Shown here one piece after another: positions 26,925 to 35,543 of a stretch of 64,000 nucleotides of DNA. The notes beneath the pieces are model-generated. The model searched no databases. It saw only the letters and a list, made by a program, of their open reading frames with translations, and was not told the origin of the DNA. Both the position numbers and the translations under genes were made by a program. Origin of the DNA: Segnochrobactrum spirostomi. GTDB taxonomy: Bacteria > Pseudomonadota > Alphaproteobacteria > Rhizobiales > Segnochrobactraceae. Position 1 is the stretch's first letter, and each line of letters begins with the position of its first letter. Location of the stretch: assembly GCF_009600605.1 (NCBI RefSeq), contig NZ_VWNA01000001.1:3768501-3832500 (forward strand), read 5' to 3'.

Positions 26925-28835
26925 TTATTTCGGCGTCATCGCCCGCACTGCCTCTTTGACGGCCGAGGGCTTCAAGGGCACGTCGAGGCTCAGGGGATAG
27001 CCGACTTCGAGGGTGCGCTTCGACGGCAGGTTGAAGCGGTCGGCGGCACGGGCCGCGTTGCGCACCAGAAGCACGAAGACGTAGCTCAGAAGGTCGCGCA
27101 GCGAGCGCACGCGGCGCGGCGGCAGCGGCCGCTCATGGCCCACGACGTAGATCACGGTGTTCGGATCGACCGAGACCTCGCGCAGGCCCGGGGCGAGCAG
27201 AGCCGGCAGGTTGACGGACTGCATGTAGCCGACCGCGAGTTCGATGCGGGTGAGGCGGCTGCTTAGCACCTCGACCTTGAGGCGATCCTCGGGGCCGACG
27301 CGCGGACGGCCGGCGACCTTCACGTTGACCAGGATCATGCGGTCGAAATTGATGCCGAGGAGTTCGTGCAGGCGGCCGAGCGCGATCGGGGCATGGGTGC
27401 TGGTGCGCGACAGCACGACGGCGCAGCGGTGGATCGAGGCGCCGACGGCGCGGTCGGCATGCTGCACGGCATTGAGCTCGATGCGGCCGCGCTCGTTGAG
27501 GATGATGCCCATGCGCCGCGTGCCGACGCGCCAGGCGACCATGACGAGCAGCGCCGCGCCCGCCAGCGAGAGCGGCAGCTCGCCGCCGGTGTCGAGCTTC
27601 TCGAGATTCGGCAGGAAGAAGGCGAGGTCGATGAGGAGCAGGCAGGCGCCAGCGACGTAGGTGACATATTTCGGCCAGCGCCGCATCCGCACCTGGGCGG
27701 AGACATAGAGCACCGTCGTCGTGATCATCGCGGTCGAAACGGCGATGCCGTAGGCGTGGGAGAGGGCGTCCGAGCTCTGGAAGGCGATCACGGTGGCGAT
27801 CGAGAGCACCGCCAGGATCACGTTGATCGTGCCGATATAGACGTGGCTCTCGTTGCTCTCCGCCGTGTGCGTCACGCTCAAGGGCGGCATGAAGTTGGTT
27901 TCGATCGCCTGCTTGGTCAGGCTGAACACGCCGGTGATGACGGCCTGGGAGGCGATCACGGTCGCGGCGGTCGCGAGGATCAGCATCGGCAGGCGCAGGA
28001 AGTTCGGCGCAAGCAGATAGAACGGGTTCTGCAGGGCTTCGGGGTGGGCGAGGATGAGGGCGCCCTGGCCGAAATAATTGAGGAGAAGGCCCGGCAGCGC
28101 CACGTAGTACCAGGCGCGGGCGATCACCTTGCGGCCGAACTGGCCGAGATCGGCATAGAGCGCCTCGCCGCCGGTGATCGCGAGGAACACCGCCGAGAGG
28201 ATGGCGAGGGCGCTGAACGGGGCGGCCATCAAGAGCCGCACGCCGTGGAGCGGATTGAACGCGGTAAAGACCACCGGGTAGTGCAGGGCGTGGATGAGCC
28301 CGAGCACGCCGATGGTGACGAACCAGACGAGCATGATCGGCCCGAACAAGACGCCGATCCGGTGGGTGCCGGCGCGCTGGCTCAGATAGACGAAGATGAG
28401 GATCACGATGGTGATCGGCACCTCCCACCGCCCGAAGGCCGGCGCCACATATTGAAGGCCTTCGACCGCGCTCAAGACCGAGATCGCCGGCGTGATGACA
28501 CCGTCGCCGAACAGCATCGCCGCGCCGAGGAGGGCGATGAAGAGCAGGAAGCCGCGGGTGCCCGGGGTGAAGTGCTGGAGGTCGAGCAGGGTCGCCAGCG
28601 CCAGGATGCCGCCTTCGCCGTCGTTGTCGCAGCGGAGCACGAGGCTCACATATTTCACGCTGACGGAGAGGATGATCGCCCAGATGATCAGCGAGAGGAC
28701 GCCCAGAATGGCGAGTTCTCCGCCGACGGGGGCCGCGCGCGCCGCTTCGCGGAACGCATAGAGCGGGCTCGTGCCGATATCCCCGAACACGATACCCAAC
28801 GCCGCGACCGTCAGCGGCAAACGCCCAGCCGTCAT
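26925..28835 (-). CDS. kup: Low-affinity potassium transporter Kup
   Basis: The 636-residue protein has twelve membrane helices and a cytoplasmic C-terminal domain. The Kup/HAK signature GIVFGDIGTSPLYAFREA is at 14-31, then CDNDGEGGILALA, GDGVITPAISVLSAVEG and ADLGQFG(R)KVI. It takes up K+ with protons at the inner membrane. The start is supported by GGAGAGG. The C-terminus ends with the usual family tail near RTLEVGYPLSLDV. It is a single gene. Confidence 0.97.
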   Translation of the reverse strand: MTAGRLPLTVAALGIVFGDIGTSPLYAFREAARAAPVGGELAILGVLSLIIWAIILSVSVKYVSLVLRCDNDGEGGILALATLLDLQHFTPGTRGFLLFIALLGAAMLFGDGVITPAISVLSAVEGLQYVAPAFGRWEVPITIVILIFVYLSQRAGTHRIGVLFGPIMLVWFVTIGVLGLIHALHYPVVFTAFNPLHGVRLLMAAPFSALAILSAVFLAITGGEALYADLGQFGRKVIARAWYYVALPGLLLNYFGQGALILAHPEALQNPFYLLAPNFLRLPMLILATAATVIASQAVITGVFSLTKQAIETNFMPPLSVTHTAESNESHVYIGTINVILAVLSIATVIAFQSSDALSHAYGIAVSTAMITTTVLYVSAQVRMRRWPKYVTYVAGACLLLIDLAFFLPNLEKLDTGGELPLSLAGAALLVMVAWRVGTRRMGIILNERGRIELNAVQHADRAVGASIHRCAVVLSRTSTHAPIALGRLHELLGINFDRMILVNVKVAGRPRVGPEDRLKVEVLSSRLTRIELAVGYMQSVNLPALLAPGLREVSVDPNTVIYVVGHERPLPPRRVRSLRDLLSYVFVLLVRNAARAADRFNLPSKRTLEVGYPLSLDVPLKPSAVKEAVRAMTPK

Positions 28836-28971
28836 CCGGCCACCTCTCCTTGTCGCGCCGCTCAGGCTCCGAGCGCCCCCGGCGACGCTCTACCCTCTGC
28901 CTCAATTGTACGCCGACGGCAATCGGGTGCATCGAACGGTCGCGGACAAAATTTCGCCGCCTCTGCGCCGG

Positions 28972-30003
28972 CTAAGCGGCGGCCTGTGGCGATTTCGCGA
29001 GGCTGGCGGCGGATTCTGTCGATGCGACAGGGATTAACGTCTGCGGCGCGGTCGCGGCGGAATTTTGATCGGTCGCTGTGGCGGTGGGCTCGATGGCCGC
29101 ACTGGGTGCATCCCCCGGGGCGTTCTGCGCGCGATTGACGTGGACCTCGACCTGCATGCCGAGGAAATCCCCGGGGCGCCCCTGGAAGCTGCCTGCGATC
29201 GGCACGGCCTGCGCCGGATCGCGGGCGACGGCAACCCGGAGAAGGTTGGCGCTTCCGATCAGGCCGTTGGTCGGGTCGTACTCGACCCATCCCGCACCGG
29301 GCAGATAGACGTCGACCCAGGCATGGGTCGCGCCCGCGCCCACCGTGCCGTCCGCCGCCGCCCCATCGAGGGCTGGATCATACAGATAGCCGGACACGAA
29401 GCGGGTCGCGATGCCGAGGCAGCGCAGCCCTTCCATCATCAGCAGTGCGAAATCCCGGCAGGAACCGGACCCGAGATCGAGCGTCTCGAGCGGCGTCTGC
29501 GTGCCTTCGATGTCGCGCGCCTGATAGGCGAAGTCGGCCTTGATCGTTCGGTTCATCGCGTCGAGGAGAGCGAGAGTGTCGGCGGCGCCATCGGTGAGGA
29601 AGCCGCGAGCCCAGGCTTCGACCCGGCCCTTCGGATCCGGATAATGGCGTTCCAGCAGGCGGCCGAGATCGGCGCGGTCGTCGGCGCTGTAGACGAACGG
29701 GTAGTGGGCCGCCGCCGGATCGAGGTCACCCTCGATCGCCTCCCGCGTATAGCGGTCGATCACGAGGTCGCTTTCGATCACGAGCTCGGTCGCCGGGCCC
29801 GAGAACTCCACGACGGCAATCGAATTGCCGAACACGTCGTGGAACCAGCGCACCGAGCCGGGCGGCGACAACGCGAGCGTCGCCTCGATGAGGCGAAGAT
29901 CGTGGCTGTCGCGGGGACGCACCATCAGGCGATGCGATCCCAGGGTCACCGGCGCAGCGTAAGAATAGCGCGTGGTGTGCTTGATATGCAGCGTCTCCGC
30001 CAT
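28972..30003 (-). CDS. Transglutaminase-like cysteine peptidase family protein
   Basis: This 343-residue protein has the bacterial transglutaminase N-terminal domain (MAETLHIKHTTRYSYAAPV...MVRPRD, 1-100) and a core with the Cys-His-Asp triad: C182 in GSGSCRDFALLMMEGLR, H227 in THAWVDVYLPGAGW, and D243 in EYDPTNG. There is no signal peptide, so it is probably cytoplasmic and may act as a peptidase or amidase. The last ~60 residues are Ala/Pro-rich. The start has AGGAG 7 bp upstream. Confidence 0.9.
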   Translation of the reverse strand: MAETLHIKHTTRYSYAAPVTLGSHRLMVRPRDSHDLRLIEATLALSPPGSVRWFHDVFGNSIAVVEFSGPATELVIESDLVIDRYTREAIEGDLDPAAAHYPFVYSADDRADLGRLLERHYPDPKGRVEAWARGFLTDGAADTLALLDAMNRTIKADFAYQARDIEGTQTPLETLDLGSGSCRDFALLMMEGLRCLGIATRFVSGYLYDPALDGAAADGTVGAGATHAWVDVYLPGAGWVEYDPTNGLIGSANLLRVAVARDPAQAVPIAGSFQGRPGDFLGMQVEVHVNRAQNAPGDAPSAAIEPTATATDQNSAATAPQTLIPVASTESAASLAKSPQAAA

Positions 30004-30096
30004 GCGGGGCTCCTGCTCACGACGGAAGCGCCGCCGGCGGCGGCGCTTCGAAGGACGATCGGGTCGCGGTCTCGTAGAATCCGGACGGGGTGGGCG

Positions 30097-30294
30097 TCAG
30101 AGCCGCACGGTTCGCGGGGACGCGGGGCCGGCGAGGAGCCACGCGAGGAGCCCGAGCAGCGGAAGGAAGAGGATGACGATCACCCAGATCGCCTTCGCTG
30201 CCGTCGATGCTCGGGCCCGCAGGATCTGAACGATCGCATAGATGTCGAGGATCAGGACCAGAAGGCCCAGAATGCCGCTCAGTTCGAATCCCAC
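30097..30294 (-). CDS. Small PLDc_N-domain membrane protein
   Basis: The GTG at 30294 (GGAG 8 bp upstream) opens a 65-residue protein with two hydrophobic helices joined by a short basic loop: GILGLLVLILDIYAIVQILR and AIWVIVILFLPLLGLLAWLL. This matches the PLDc_N (phospholipase D nuclease N-terminal) family of small two-helix membrane proteins, usually standing alone. The function is unknown. Confidence 0.8.
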   Translation of the reverse strand: MGFELSGILGLLVLILDIYAIVQILRARASTAAKAIWVIVILFLPLLGLLAWLLAGPASPRTVRL

Positions 30295-30465
30295 GATCGT
30301 CTCCGCGCCGGACGGCCCCCTGGCGGCCTCGGCTTCCCGGCAGGAACGTTCTTCGGGTCGGTCGGTTCCGGCGAGCGCGAGCGTGATTCAGGGGAGCGCG
30401 AGCGTGACTTGGCGACGCCGACGGTGCGACCCGGCCTTGGCGACACCCGCACGGTTCGGACCCCC

Positions 30466-30921
30466 TCAGATTCGGATGTCGTAGGTGACCCACTTGGTCC
30501 GCGTCGCCACCCGGTCATAGAGGCCACGGGCGCGATAATTGTCCTCGGCGGTGATCCAGCGCAGCACCGTCCAGCCGCGCGTGCGGCCGATCTGCACCAC
30601 GGCGTCGATCAGGCCCGCCGCCGCGCCGGAGCCGCGGGCGGCCGGCGCCACGAAGAGGTCGTCGAGGAACCCCCCGACCGAGGCGGCGAGGGGGCGGGCA
30701 TAGGAGCGATAATGGGCGAGGCCGACGACGTGGCCGGAGCCGTCGATCGCGACGAGGCCCTTCACCTCGTGGGTCGGATCGTTCAGCCAGGTCCAGACGC
30801 GCTCGCGCATCTCGTCGGTCTGCTCGACCTCATAGAAGTGGGCATAATCCCGGTAGAGCACGTCCCAGGCCGCGCGGTGGGCCTCGGTCGGCGCCACGAT
30901 CTCGAGTTGCTGCTTGGCCAT
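30466..30921 (-). CDS. GNAT-family N-acetyltransferase
   Basis: This 151-residue protein has a full GNAT fold, with GHVVGLAHYRSY on strand 4, DDLFVAPAARGSGAAAGLI for acetyl-CoA binding (around 90-108), and WITAEDNYRARGLYDRVA near the end. It resembles the small diamine/spermidine or aminoglycoside-type GNATs, but the substrate is not clear. AAGGAAG precedes the start. It stands alone between the small PLDc_N gene and a low-GC gene. Confidence 0.85.
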   Translation of the reverse strand: MAKQQLEIVAPTEAHRAAWDVLYRDYAHFYEVEQTDEMRERVWTWLNDPTHEVKGLVAIDGSGHVVGLAHYRSYARPLAASVGGFLDDLFVAPAARGSGAAAGLIDAVVQIGRTRGWTVLRWITAEDNYRARGLYDRVATRTKWVTYDIRI

Positions 30922-31073
30922 GGGCTTCTTCCTTTCATGCTGCCACTTATTGTGCCGTCGTCATCATCCCCACTCGCTCCACCATCCGAGGTGAGGCTGT
31001 GCTTTGTTGACCTGCGGCAGGTTCAGCGCGACCTCTCACCGAGAACGCGCTCAATTGTAAATGGGAGCGATCT

Positions 31074-31499
31074 ATGAAAACGGCAAGAGATTTCTTCAAA
31101 CTGGTAGTTTGCGAGACAGTCGAGGAGTTTCGTCAGTGCCCAGATGACGTTCGGCGCGGGTTTCTGGCCTCAATTGTACTCCACCATCTGGCAGACTATT
31201 GGACGTCGGAAACCGGATGCAAGCAACGTGACCTTGAGTTGAAATGTTCAGACTTCGCGCTCGTACGTGACGTCTCAAATGCGGCCAAGCATATGACGCT
31301 TACCCGTAAGCCCTATTGCATAAAGCAGTCCGAGCAAGTTAATGCAACGCCTCATGAGGGCCTGTTTAATGCGTCTTTTGGAGACGGCCATTTCGCTGAG
31401 CCTTCAGAGGTTTGGATTAAACTGGATGATGGAACGAATAAGAGGCTAATGCCGATCGTCGATGCGGTCATGCATATGTGGCGGGGGATTTACCCCTAA
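31074..31499 (+). CDS. Orphan low-GC protein with a HEPN-like helical core
   Basis: I do not recognise this 141-residue protein firmly. GGGAG lies 8 bp before the ATG, and the coding sequence uses many A/T-ending codons, unlike every neighbour. The N-terminal half is helical and contains HHLADYW and DVSNAAKHMTL; the latter Asn-Ala-x-Lys-His pattern resembles the end of HEPN-type domains found in RNA-cutting or sensor proteins. The C-terminal half is likely beta (VWIKLDDGTNKRLMPIVDAV). There is no signal peptide or membrane helix. The codon bias suggests transfer from a lower-GC genome. Confidence 0.65.
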   Translation: MKTARDFFKLVVCETVEEFRQCPDDVRRGFLASIVLHHLADYWTSETGCKQRDLELKCSDFALVRDVSNAAKHMTLTRKPYCIKQSEQVNATPHEGLFNASFGDGHFAEPSEVWIKLDDGTNKRLMPIVDAVMHMWRGIYP

Positions 31500-31589
31500 T
31501 ATATCATTAGATTATGTGCTGAGCAGGATGCACACCCCTGCCAGGGGAGGGCGAAGGGGCCGTGTCCGCCGCGATCTTCGAGCGTGATC

Positions 31590-32441
31590 TCAGCCCTTCG
31601 CGAGAAAAGCCTTGAACGCCTCCGCATGATCGGGATGCCAGCGCGACAAAGGCGGGCGGTTCTCCACGATGTCGCCGGCGGCCCACAGGATGCGCCGCTC
31701 GTCGAGGCCGCGGCAGACTTCGTTGTCGGGGCAGAGGATGTAGAAGTCGCCGTCCTCGATCCGCGCGATCATGAAATCGACCGTCTCCTCCGGCGTCCAG
31801 GCGCCGTCCGGCTTTTCGAGGCGGCCGCGGGCGGTGAGCGCGGTGAAGACGAAGCCGGGGATGAGGAGGTGGGCGGAGACGGCGGCGCCGGCGGTGTTGC
31901 GCAATTCGTGCTGGAGAGCCTCGGTGAACGCCTTCACGCCGGCCTTCGACACGTTGTAGGCCGGGTCTCCCGGCGGCGTCGTGATGCCCTGCTTCGACCC
32001 GGTGTTGATGACGAGGCCCGGCGCGCCGGAGGCGATCATGCCGGGAACGAAGACTTGGGTGCCGTGGATCACGCCCCAGAGATTGACCGCGAGGATGCGC
32101 TCGAAGGTGCCGTCCGCGTCGAAGATCGAGCTGCCGGGCTGGATGCCGGCATTGTTCATCAGAACGTGGACCGCACCGTAGCTCTCGAGCGCCGCATCGC
32201 GCAGCCGCTCGACCTCGTCGCGCCGCGACACGTCGGTCGCGACCGCGAGCACGTCGGCCTTGCCGCCGGCCGCTGCGGCGGCGACGGCGTCCGCGGCCGC
32301 CTCGAGACGGTCGCCGCCGATGTCGGCGAGGACCACCTTGAGGCCGAGGGCCGAAAAGCGCTTCGCCGCCGCGAGCCCGATGCCGGAGGCCGCCCCGGTG
32401 ACGACGGCGACGTGCGAAGGGGACAGGGCGGGATGGGGCAT
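31590..32441 (-). CDS. Short-chain dehydrogenase/reductase
   Basis: This 283-residue classical SDR has the cofactor loop TGAASGIG at 15-22, the acidic D40 (ADIGGDR) suggesting NAD use, the NNAG motif at 96-99, Ser149 in NTGSKQG and Y162-x3-K166 in YNVSK. The substrate loop and the C-terminus are longer than in the shortest SDRs. It is divergent from the trp leader, with ~200 bp between. The substrate is not known. Confidence 0.93.
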   Translation of the reverse strand: MPHPALSPSHVAVVTGAASGIGLAAAKRFSALGLKVVLADIGGDRLEAAADAVAAAAAGGKADVLAVATDVSRRDEVERLRDAALESYGAVHVLMNNAGIQPGSSIFDADGTFERILAVNLWGVIHGTQVFVPGMIASGAPGLVINTGSKQGITTPPGDPAYNVSKAGVKAFTEALQHELRNTAGAAVSAHLLIPGFVFTALTARGRLEKPDGAWTPEETVDFMIARIEDGDFYILCPDNEVCRGLDERRILWAAGDIVENRPPLSRWHPDHAEAFKAFLAKG

Positions 32442-32612
32442 CGGCAGGTCTCCTCGGAAGCGGGCGGATCGCGGCGTTCAGGATGCGGTCGAGACATAGG
32501 TTGGGGCCGCCCGGCGGTCCACTCCCCTGAGGGCCGTCGCGGCGCGAACGCGCTGCACATGCGCGTGTTCCACCGCCGCCGGTGCTGCACGCCGCCGCCC
32601 GTGTCTGCGCCC

Positions 32613-32642
32613 TTGCCATCCGGCCGGCTTTGCCCCTACAAG
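32613..32642 (+). promoter_or_regulatory. Promoter for the leaderless trpL transcript
   Basis: TTGCCA (32613-32618) and TACAAG (32637-32642) are 18 bp apart. The trpL ATG begins 7 bases after the -10 element, so the transcript probably starts at the A of the ATG. The same leaderless layout is known for trpL of Sinorhizobium meliloti. Confidence 0.55.
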
Positions 32643-32649
32643 AAGGGCC

Positions 32650-32700
32650 ATGACGACCGTTCGCTCGATCAACGCTGGCTGGTGGTGGCGCGCCTCTTGA
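32650..32700 (+). CDS. trpL: Trp leader peptide TrpL
   Basis: A 16-residue frame MTTVRSINAGWWWRAS has three consecutive Trp codons at 32680-32688 and a TGA stop at 32698-32700. It has no Shine-Dalgarno and should be translated leaderless. It sits 196 bp upstream of trpE(G), and a terminator hairpin with a competing antiterminator follows. The composition matches alphaproteobacterial trpL peptides, in which the ribosome stalls at the Trp codons when tryptophan is scarce. Confidence 0.85.
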   Translation: MTTVRSINAGWWWRAS

Positions 32701-32755
32701 GGCGGCCGTCGCGGGCGCGTGTCGAAACCGACGTGCGATCGAAAAGAGGGCCGCC
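32701..32755 (+). promoter_or_regulatory. Trp antiterminator structure
   Basis: GGCGGCC (32701-32707), just after the trpL stop, can pair with GGCCGCC (32749-32755), which is part of the terminator's 5' arm. A further 9-bp hairpin (32716-32737, with two G-U pairs and an AAAC loop) fits between. A ribosome stalled at the Trp codons leaves 32701-32707 free, which favours this fold and lets transcription continue. Confidence 0.6.
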
Positions 32756-32785
32756 CAGGGAAACCGGGCGGCCTCTTTCGTTTCT
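32743..32785 (+). terminator. Trp attenuator terminator
   Basis: The stem pairs AAAGAGG-CCGCCC with GGGCGGCCTCTTT (one bulged G) and ends in a GAAA tetraloop, followed by TTTCT. It lies 42 bp after trpL and 111 bp before trpE(G). It should stop transcription when tryptophan is plentiful. Confidence 0.8.
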
Positions 32786-32895
32786 GGCCCCCGGATCCCG
32801 GGCGGTGGAGGCCGGAGGGCGCCGTCCCTTCGGGGTTCAACGAGGCAGCAGCGGCGGCAGCGGCATGGAGCGCGCGCCCCGTGGGAGACCGACAG

Positions 32896-35082
32896 ATGGC
32901 CGGAGCCGGGGACCTGATCTATCGCACCGAGGGGCGCATCGCCGTGACCCGGCGCGCCCGCGAGATCGATCATCGCGATGCCATCGGCCGCTGGGTCGAC
33001 CGGCTCGACGTCGAGCGCGGGGCGGTGTTCTCGTCGAGCTACGAATTTCCCGGCCGCTACACCCGGTGGGACATCGCCTTCGTCAATCCGCCGCTCGTCG
33101 TCGAGGCGAAGGGGCGTTCGGTGCGCGTCGCCGCGCTCAACGCCCGCGGCCAGGTGCTGCTGCCGGCGATCCGCCGCACCCTCGCGGCGCTGCCCGAGAT
33201 CGCGCACCTGGAAGACATTGCCGACGGCTTCACCGCGGTCGTGGCCGAGGCCGCGGGCGAGTTTCCCGAGGAGGAGCGCAGCCGGCAGCCGTCCGTGTTC
33301 TCGGTCGTGCGGGCGCTGGTCGCCCTGTTCCGCTCCGACGAGGATCCCCATCTCGGCCTCGCCGGTGCGTTCGGCTACGATCTCGCCTTCCAGTTCGAGC
33401 CGATCGAACTGAAGCTCGCGCGTCCCGACGACCAGCGCGACCTCGTCCTGTTCCTCCCCGACGAGATCCTGATCGTCGATCATTATGCCCGCCGGGCGAC
33501 CGTGTTTTCCTATGATTTCGAGGTCGACGGCGTCTCGACCGACGGCCTGCCGCGGGACGGCGCGGTGCGGCCCTTCAAGGCGGCCGACCGTGTCGTCGGC
33601 CGCGGCGACCACGAGCCCGGCGAATATGCCCGCACCGTCGCCAAGGCCCACGATTATTTCCGCCGCGGCGACCTGTTCGAGGTGGTGCCCGGGCAGACCT
33701 TCACCGAGCGCTGCGCGGCCCCACCGTCCGCCGTCAGCCGCAAGCTCGCGGCGATCAATCCGGCGCCCTACGGCTTCTTCATGAACCTCGGCGCCGACGA
33801 ATGGCTCGTCGGCGCCTCTCCCGAGATGTTCGTGCGCGTCACCGGTGGGCGCCGCGTCGAGACCTGCCCGATCTCGGGGACCATCGCTCGCGGCCGCGAT
33901 GCCATCGAGGACGAGGCGCAGATCCGCAAGCTCCTCAACTCGAAGAAGGACGAGGCCGAGCTGACGATGTGCTCGGACGTCGACCGCAACGACAAGGCCC
34001 GCGTCTGCGAGCCCGGCTCGGTGCGCGTGCTCGGGCGGCGCCAGATCGAGATGTATTCGCGCCTGATCCACACGGTGGACCACATCGAGGGTCTGCTGCG
34101 CGACGGGATGGACGCGCTCGACGCCTTCCTGTCCCACGCCTGGGCGGTGACGGTGACCGGCGCCCCGAAGAAGTGGGCGATGCGCTTCATCGAGAACCAC
34201 GAGAAGAGCCCGCGCGCCTGGTACGGCGGGGCGGTCGGCATCGTGCACTTCAACGGCGACCTCAACACCGGCCTGACCCTGCGCACGGTGCGCATCAAGG
34301 ACGGTGTCGCCCAGGTTCGCGCCGGCGCCACCATCCTGTTCGATTCCGTGCCGGAGGAGGAGGAGCGCGAGACCGAGCTCAAGGCCTCCGCCATGCTCAC
34401 CGCGATCCGCGAAGCGGGACAGCCGCCGAAGCCCGCCGCGGCGGCGGCCGCGGGCGTCGCCGCGAGCCATCGCCGGGTCCTCCTCGTCGATCACGAGGAT
34501 TCCTTCGTCCACACCCTCGCCGATTATCTGCGCCGCACCGGCGCCGAGGTGACGACGCTGCGCACCCCCGTCGCGCCGGCGGCGTTCGACCGGCTTGCGC
34601 CCGATCTCGTGGTGCTGTCGCCCGGCCCCGGCCGGCCGGCGGATTTCCACTGCGCCGAGACGATCGCCGAGGCGCGGCGGCGCGGCCTGCCGATCTTCGG
34701 CGTCTGCCTCGGGCTCCAGGCGCTCGTCGAGGCCTTCGGCGGCCGGCTCGATCAGCTCGCCTTGCCGATGCACGGCAAGCCGTCGGAGATCACCGTCAGC
34801 GAGCCGGGCCGCCTGTTCGCCGGCCTGCCGGCGAGCTTCGCGGTCGGGCGCTATCACTCGCTGATCGCCGACCGGGCGGTGCTCCCGGCCGAGCTCAAGG
34901 TCACGGCGGAGACGGCGGACGGCGTGGTGATGGCGATCGAGCACGTCTCCGAGCCGATCGCCGCGGTGCAGTTCCACCCGGAATCGATCATGACGCTCGG
35001 CGGCGAAGTCGGCATGGCGATCATCCGCAACGCCGTCGCCACCCTGCGCCCCGGCGACGCCCGGATTCAGGCGGCGGGGTGA
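32896..35082 (+). CDS. trpE(G): Fused anthranilate synthase TrpE-TrpG
   Basis: The 728-residue length is that of the fused enzyme of Rhizobiales, and the start at 32896 has GGGAG upstream. Residues 1 to ~510 are component I (chorismate binding), with [14 protein letters not shown], the conserved [12 protein letters not shown] and [17 protein letters not shown]. Residues ~530-720 are a class I glutamine amidotransferase with the catalytic C604 in GVCLGLQ, H694 and E696 in FHPES. The enzyme converts chorismate and glutamine to anthranilate, the first step of tryptophan synthesis. It is controlled by the trpL attenuator upstream. It is a single gene here. Confidence 0.97.
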   Translation: MAGAGDLIYRTEGRIAVTRRAREIDHRDAIGRWVDRLDVERGAVFSSSYEFPGRYTRWDIAFVNPPLVVEAKGRSVRVAALNARGQVLLPAIRRTLAALPEIAHLEDIADGFTAVVAEAAGEFPEEERSRQPSVFSVVRALVALFRSDEDPHLGLAGAFGYDLAFQFEPIELKLARPDDQRDLVLFLPDEILIVDHYARRATVFSYDFEVDGVSTDGLPRDGAVRPFKAADRVVGRGDHEPGEYARTVAKAHDYFRRGDLFEVVPGQTFTERCAAPPSAVSRKLAAINPAPYGFFMNLGADEWLVGASPEMFVRVTGGRRVETCPISGTIARGRDAIEDEAQIRKLLNSKKDEAELTMCSDVDRNDKARVCEPGSVRVLGRRQIEMYSRLIHTVDHIEGLLRDGMDALDAFLSHAWAVTVTGAPKKWAMRFIENHEKSPRAWYGGAVGIVHFNGDLNTGLTLRTVRIKDGVAQVRAGATILFDSVPEEEERETELKASAMLTAIREAGQPPKPAAAAAAGVAASHRRVLLVDHEDSFVHTLADYLRRTGAEVTTLRTPVAPAAFDRLAPDLVVLSPGPGRPADFHCAETIAEARRRGLPIFGVCLGLQALVEAFGGRLDQLALPMHGKPSEITVSEPGRLFAGLPASFAVGRYHSLIADRAVLPAELKVTAETADGVVMAIEHVSEPIAAVQFHPESIMTLGGEVGMAIIRNAVATLRPGDARIQAAG

Positions 35083-35333
35083 GGGATGGGGCCGTCGCCG
35101 GCTCCGTCAGACCCACCCTCCCAAAGCGCGAGCTCCTCTTCCGAGAGGGGCTCGCGGAAATCGGGGATATCGCCCAGGCTGTCCCCCATTATCCCCACTT
35201 TGAATCGACCTGCGCGAACCAGCCGAACGATCGGCCTTCCGCGGCGGGTGATGACGATCTCCTCACCGCCCGCCGCTGCTGCGATCAAGGCATGAAGGTG
35301 CGAGCGCGCCGCCGTAACGCTGACCTGACGCAT
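35067..35333 (-). CDS. Orphan Phd/YefM-type antitoxin
   Basis: This 88-residue protein has the Phd antitoxin fold in its N-terminal half ([20 protein letters not shown], then [17 protein letters not shown]). GGGAGGG precedes the ATG. No toxin gene follows: the stop overlaps the 3' end of trpE(G) by 16 bp on the opposite strand, and the sequence to the other side is noncoding for ~200 bp. The C-terminal half ([20 protein letters not shown]) is the part that would bind a toxin. It may be an orphan antitoxin or act with a toxin elsewhere. Confidence 0.8.
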   Translation of the reverse strand: MRQVSVTAARSHLHALIAAAAGGEEIVITRRGRPIVRLVRAGRFKVGIMGDSLGDIPDFREPLSEEELALWEGGSDGAGDGPIPHPAA

Positions 35334-35543
35334 TGAGACGACCCTCCCGGGGATGTTCGCCGTAGCAACTTTAGCGCGAATCCGGCGGGCCTGCGCGGTT
35401 CTCCGCTTGCGCTTTCTTGGCGATCCGCTGCGTAAGCGCGAACCGCGGGCGGCGTTCTTCGTTCACTCTCGGTTCAGGCCGCGGCGGGCATCGTACGCAG
35501 TCGATCGGATCGTCAGAGCGCGCCCCGTAGGAGACCGCCGCCC

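Noticed and set aside
30366-30410. Repeated GAGCGCGAGCGTGA near the PLDc_N gene
   Set aside because: Only two imperfect units in low-complexity GC-rich DNA, with no spacers or context to suggest a functional repeat or CRISPR.
31007-31025. Palindrome ACCTGC-G-GCAGGT upstream of the low-GC gene
   Set aside because: A 6-bp dyad is expected by chance in this sequence, and it has no clear link to a promoter; I could not decide on a role.
31507-34977. Very long open frame on the minus strand across the SDR and trpE(G) region
   Set aside because: Its protein is Arg/Glu/His-rich without motifs, while the opposite strand carries clear TrpE-TrpG motifs and another frame carries the SDR. It is a shadow of high-GC codon bias.
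34440-35082. Separate trpG gene
   Set aside because: The amidotransferase domain continues in frame from TrpE without a stop or start, so it is part of the fused protein.
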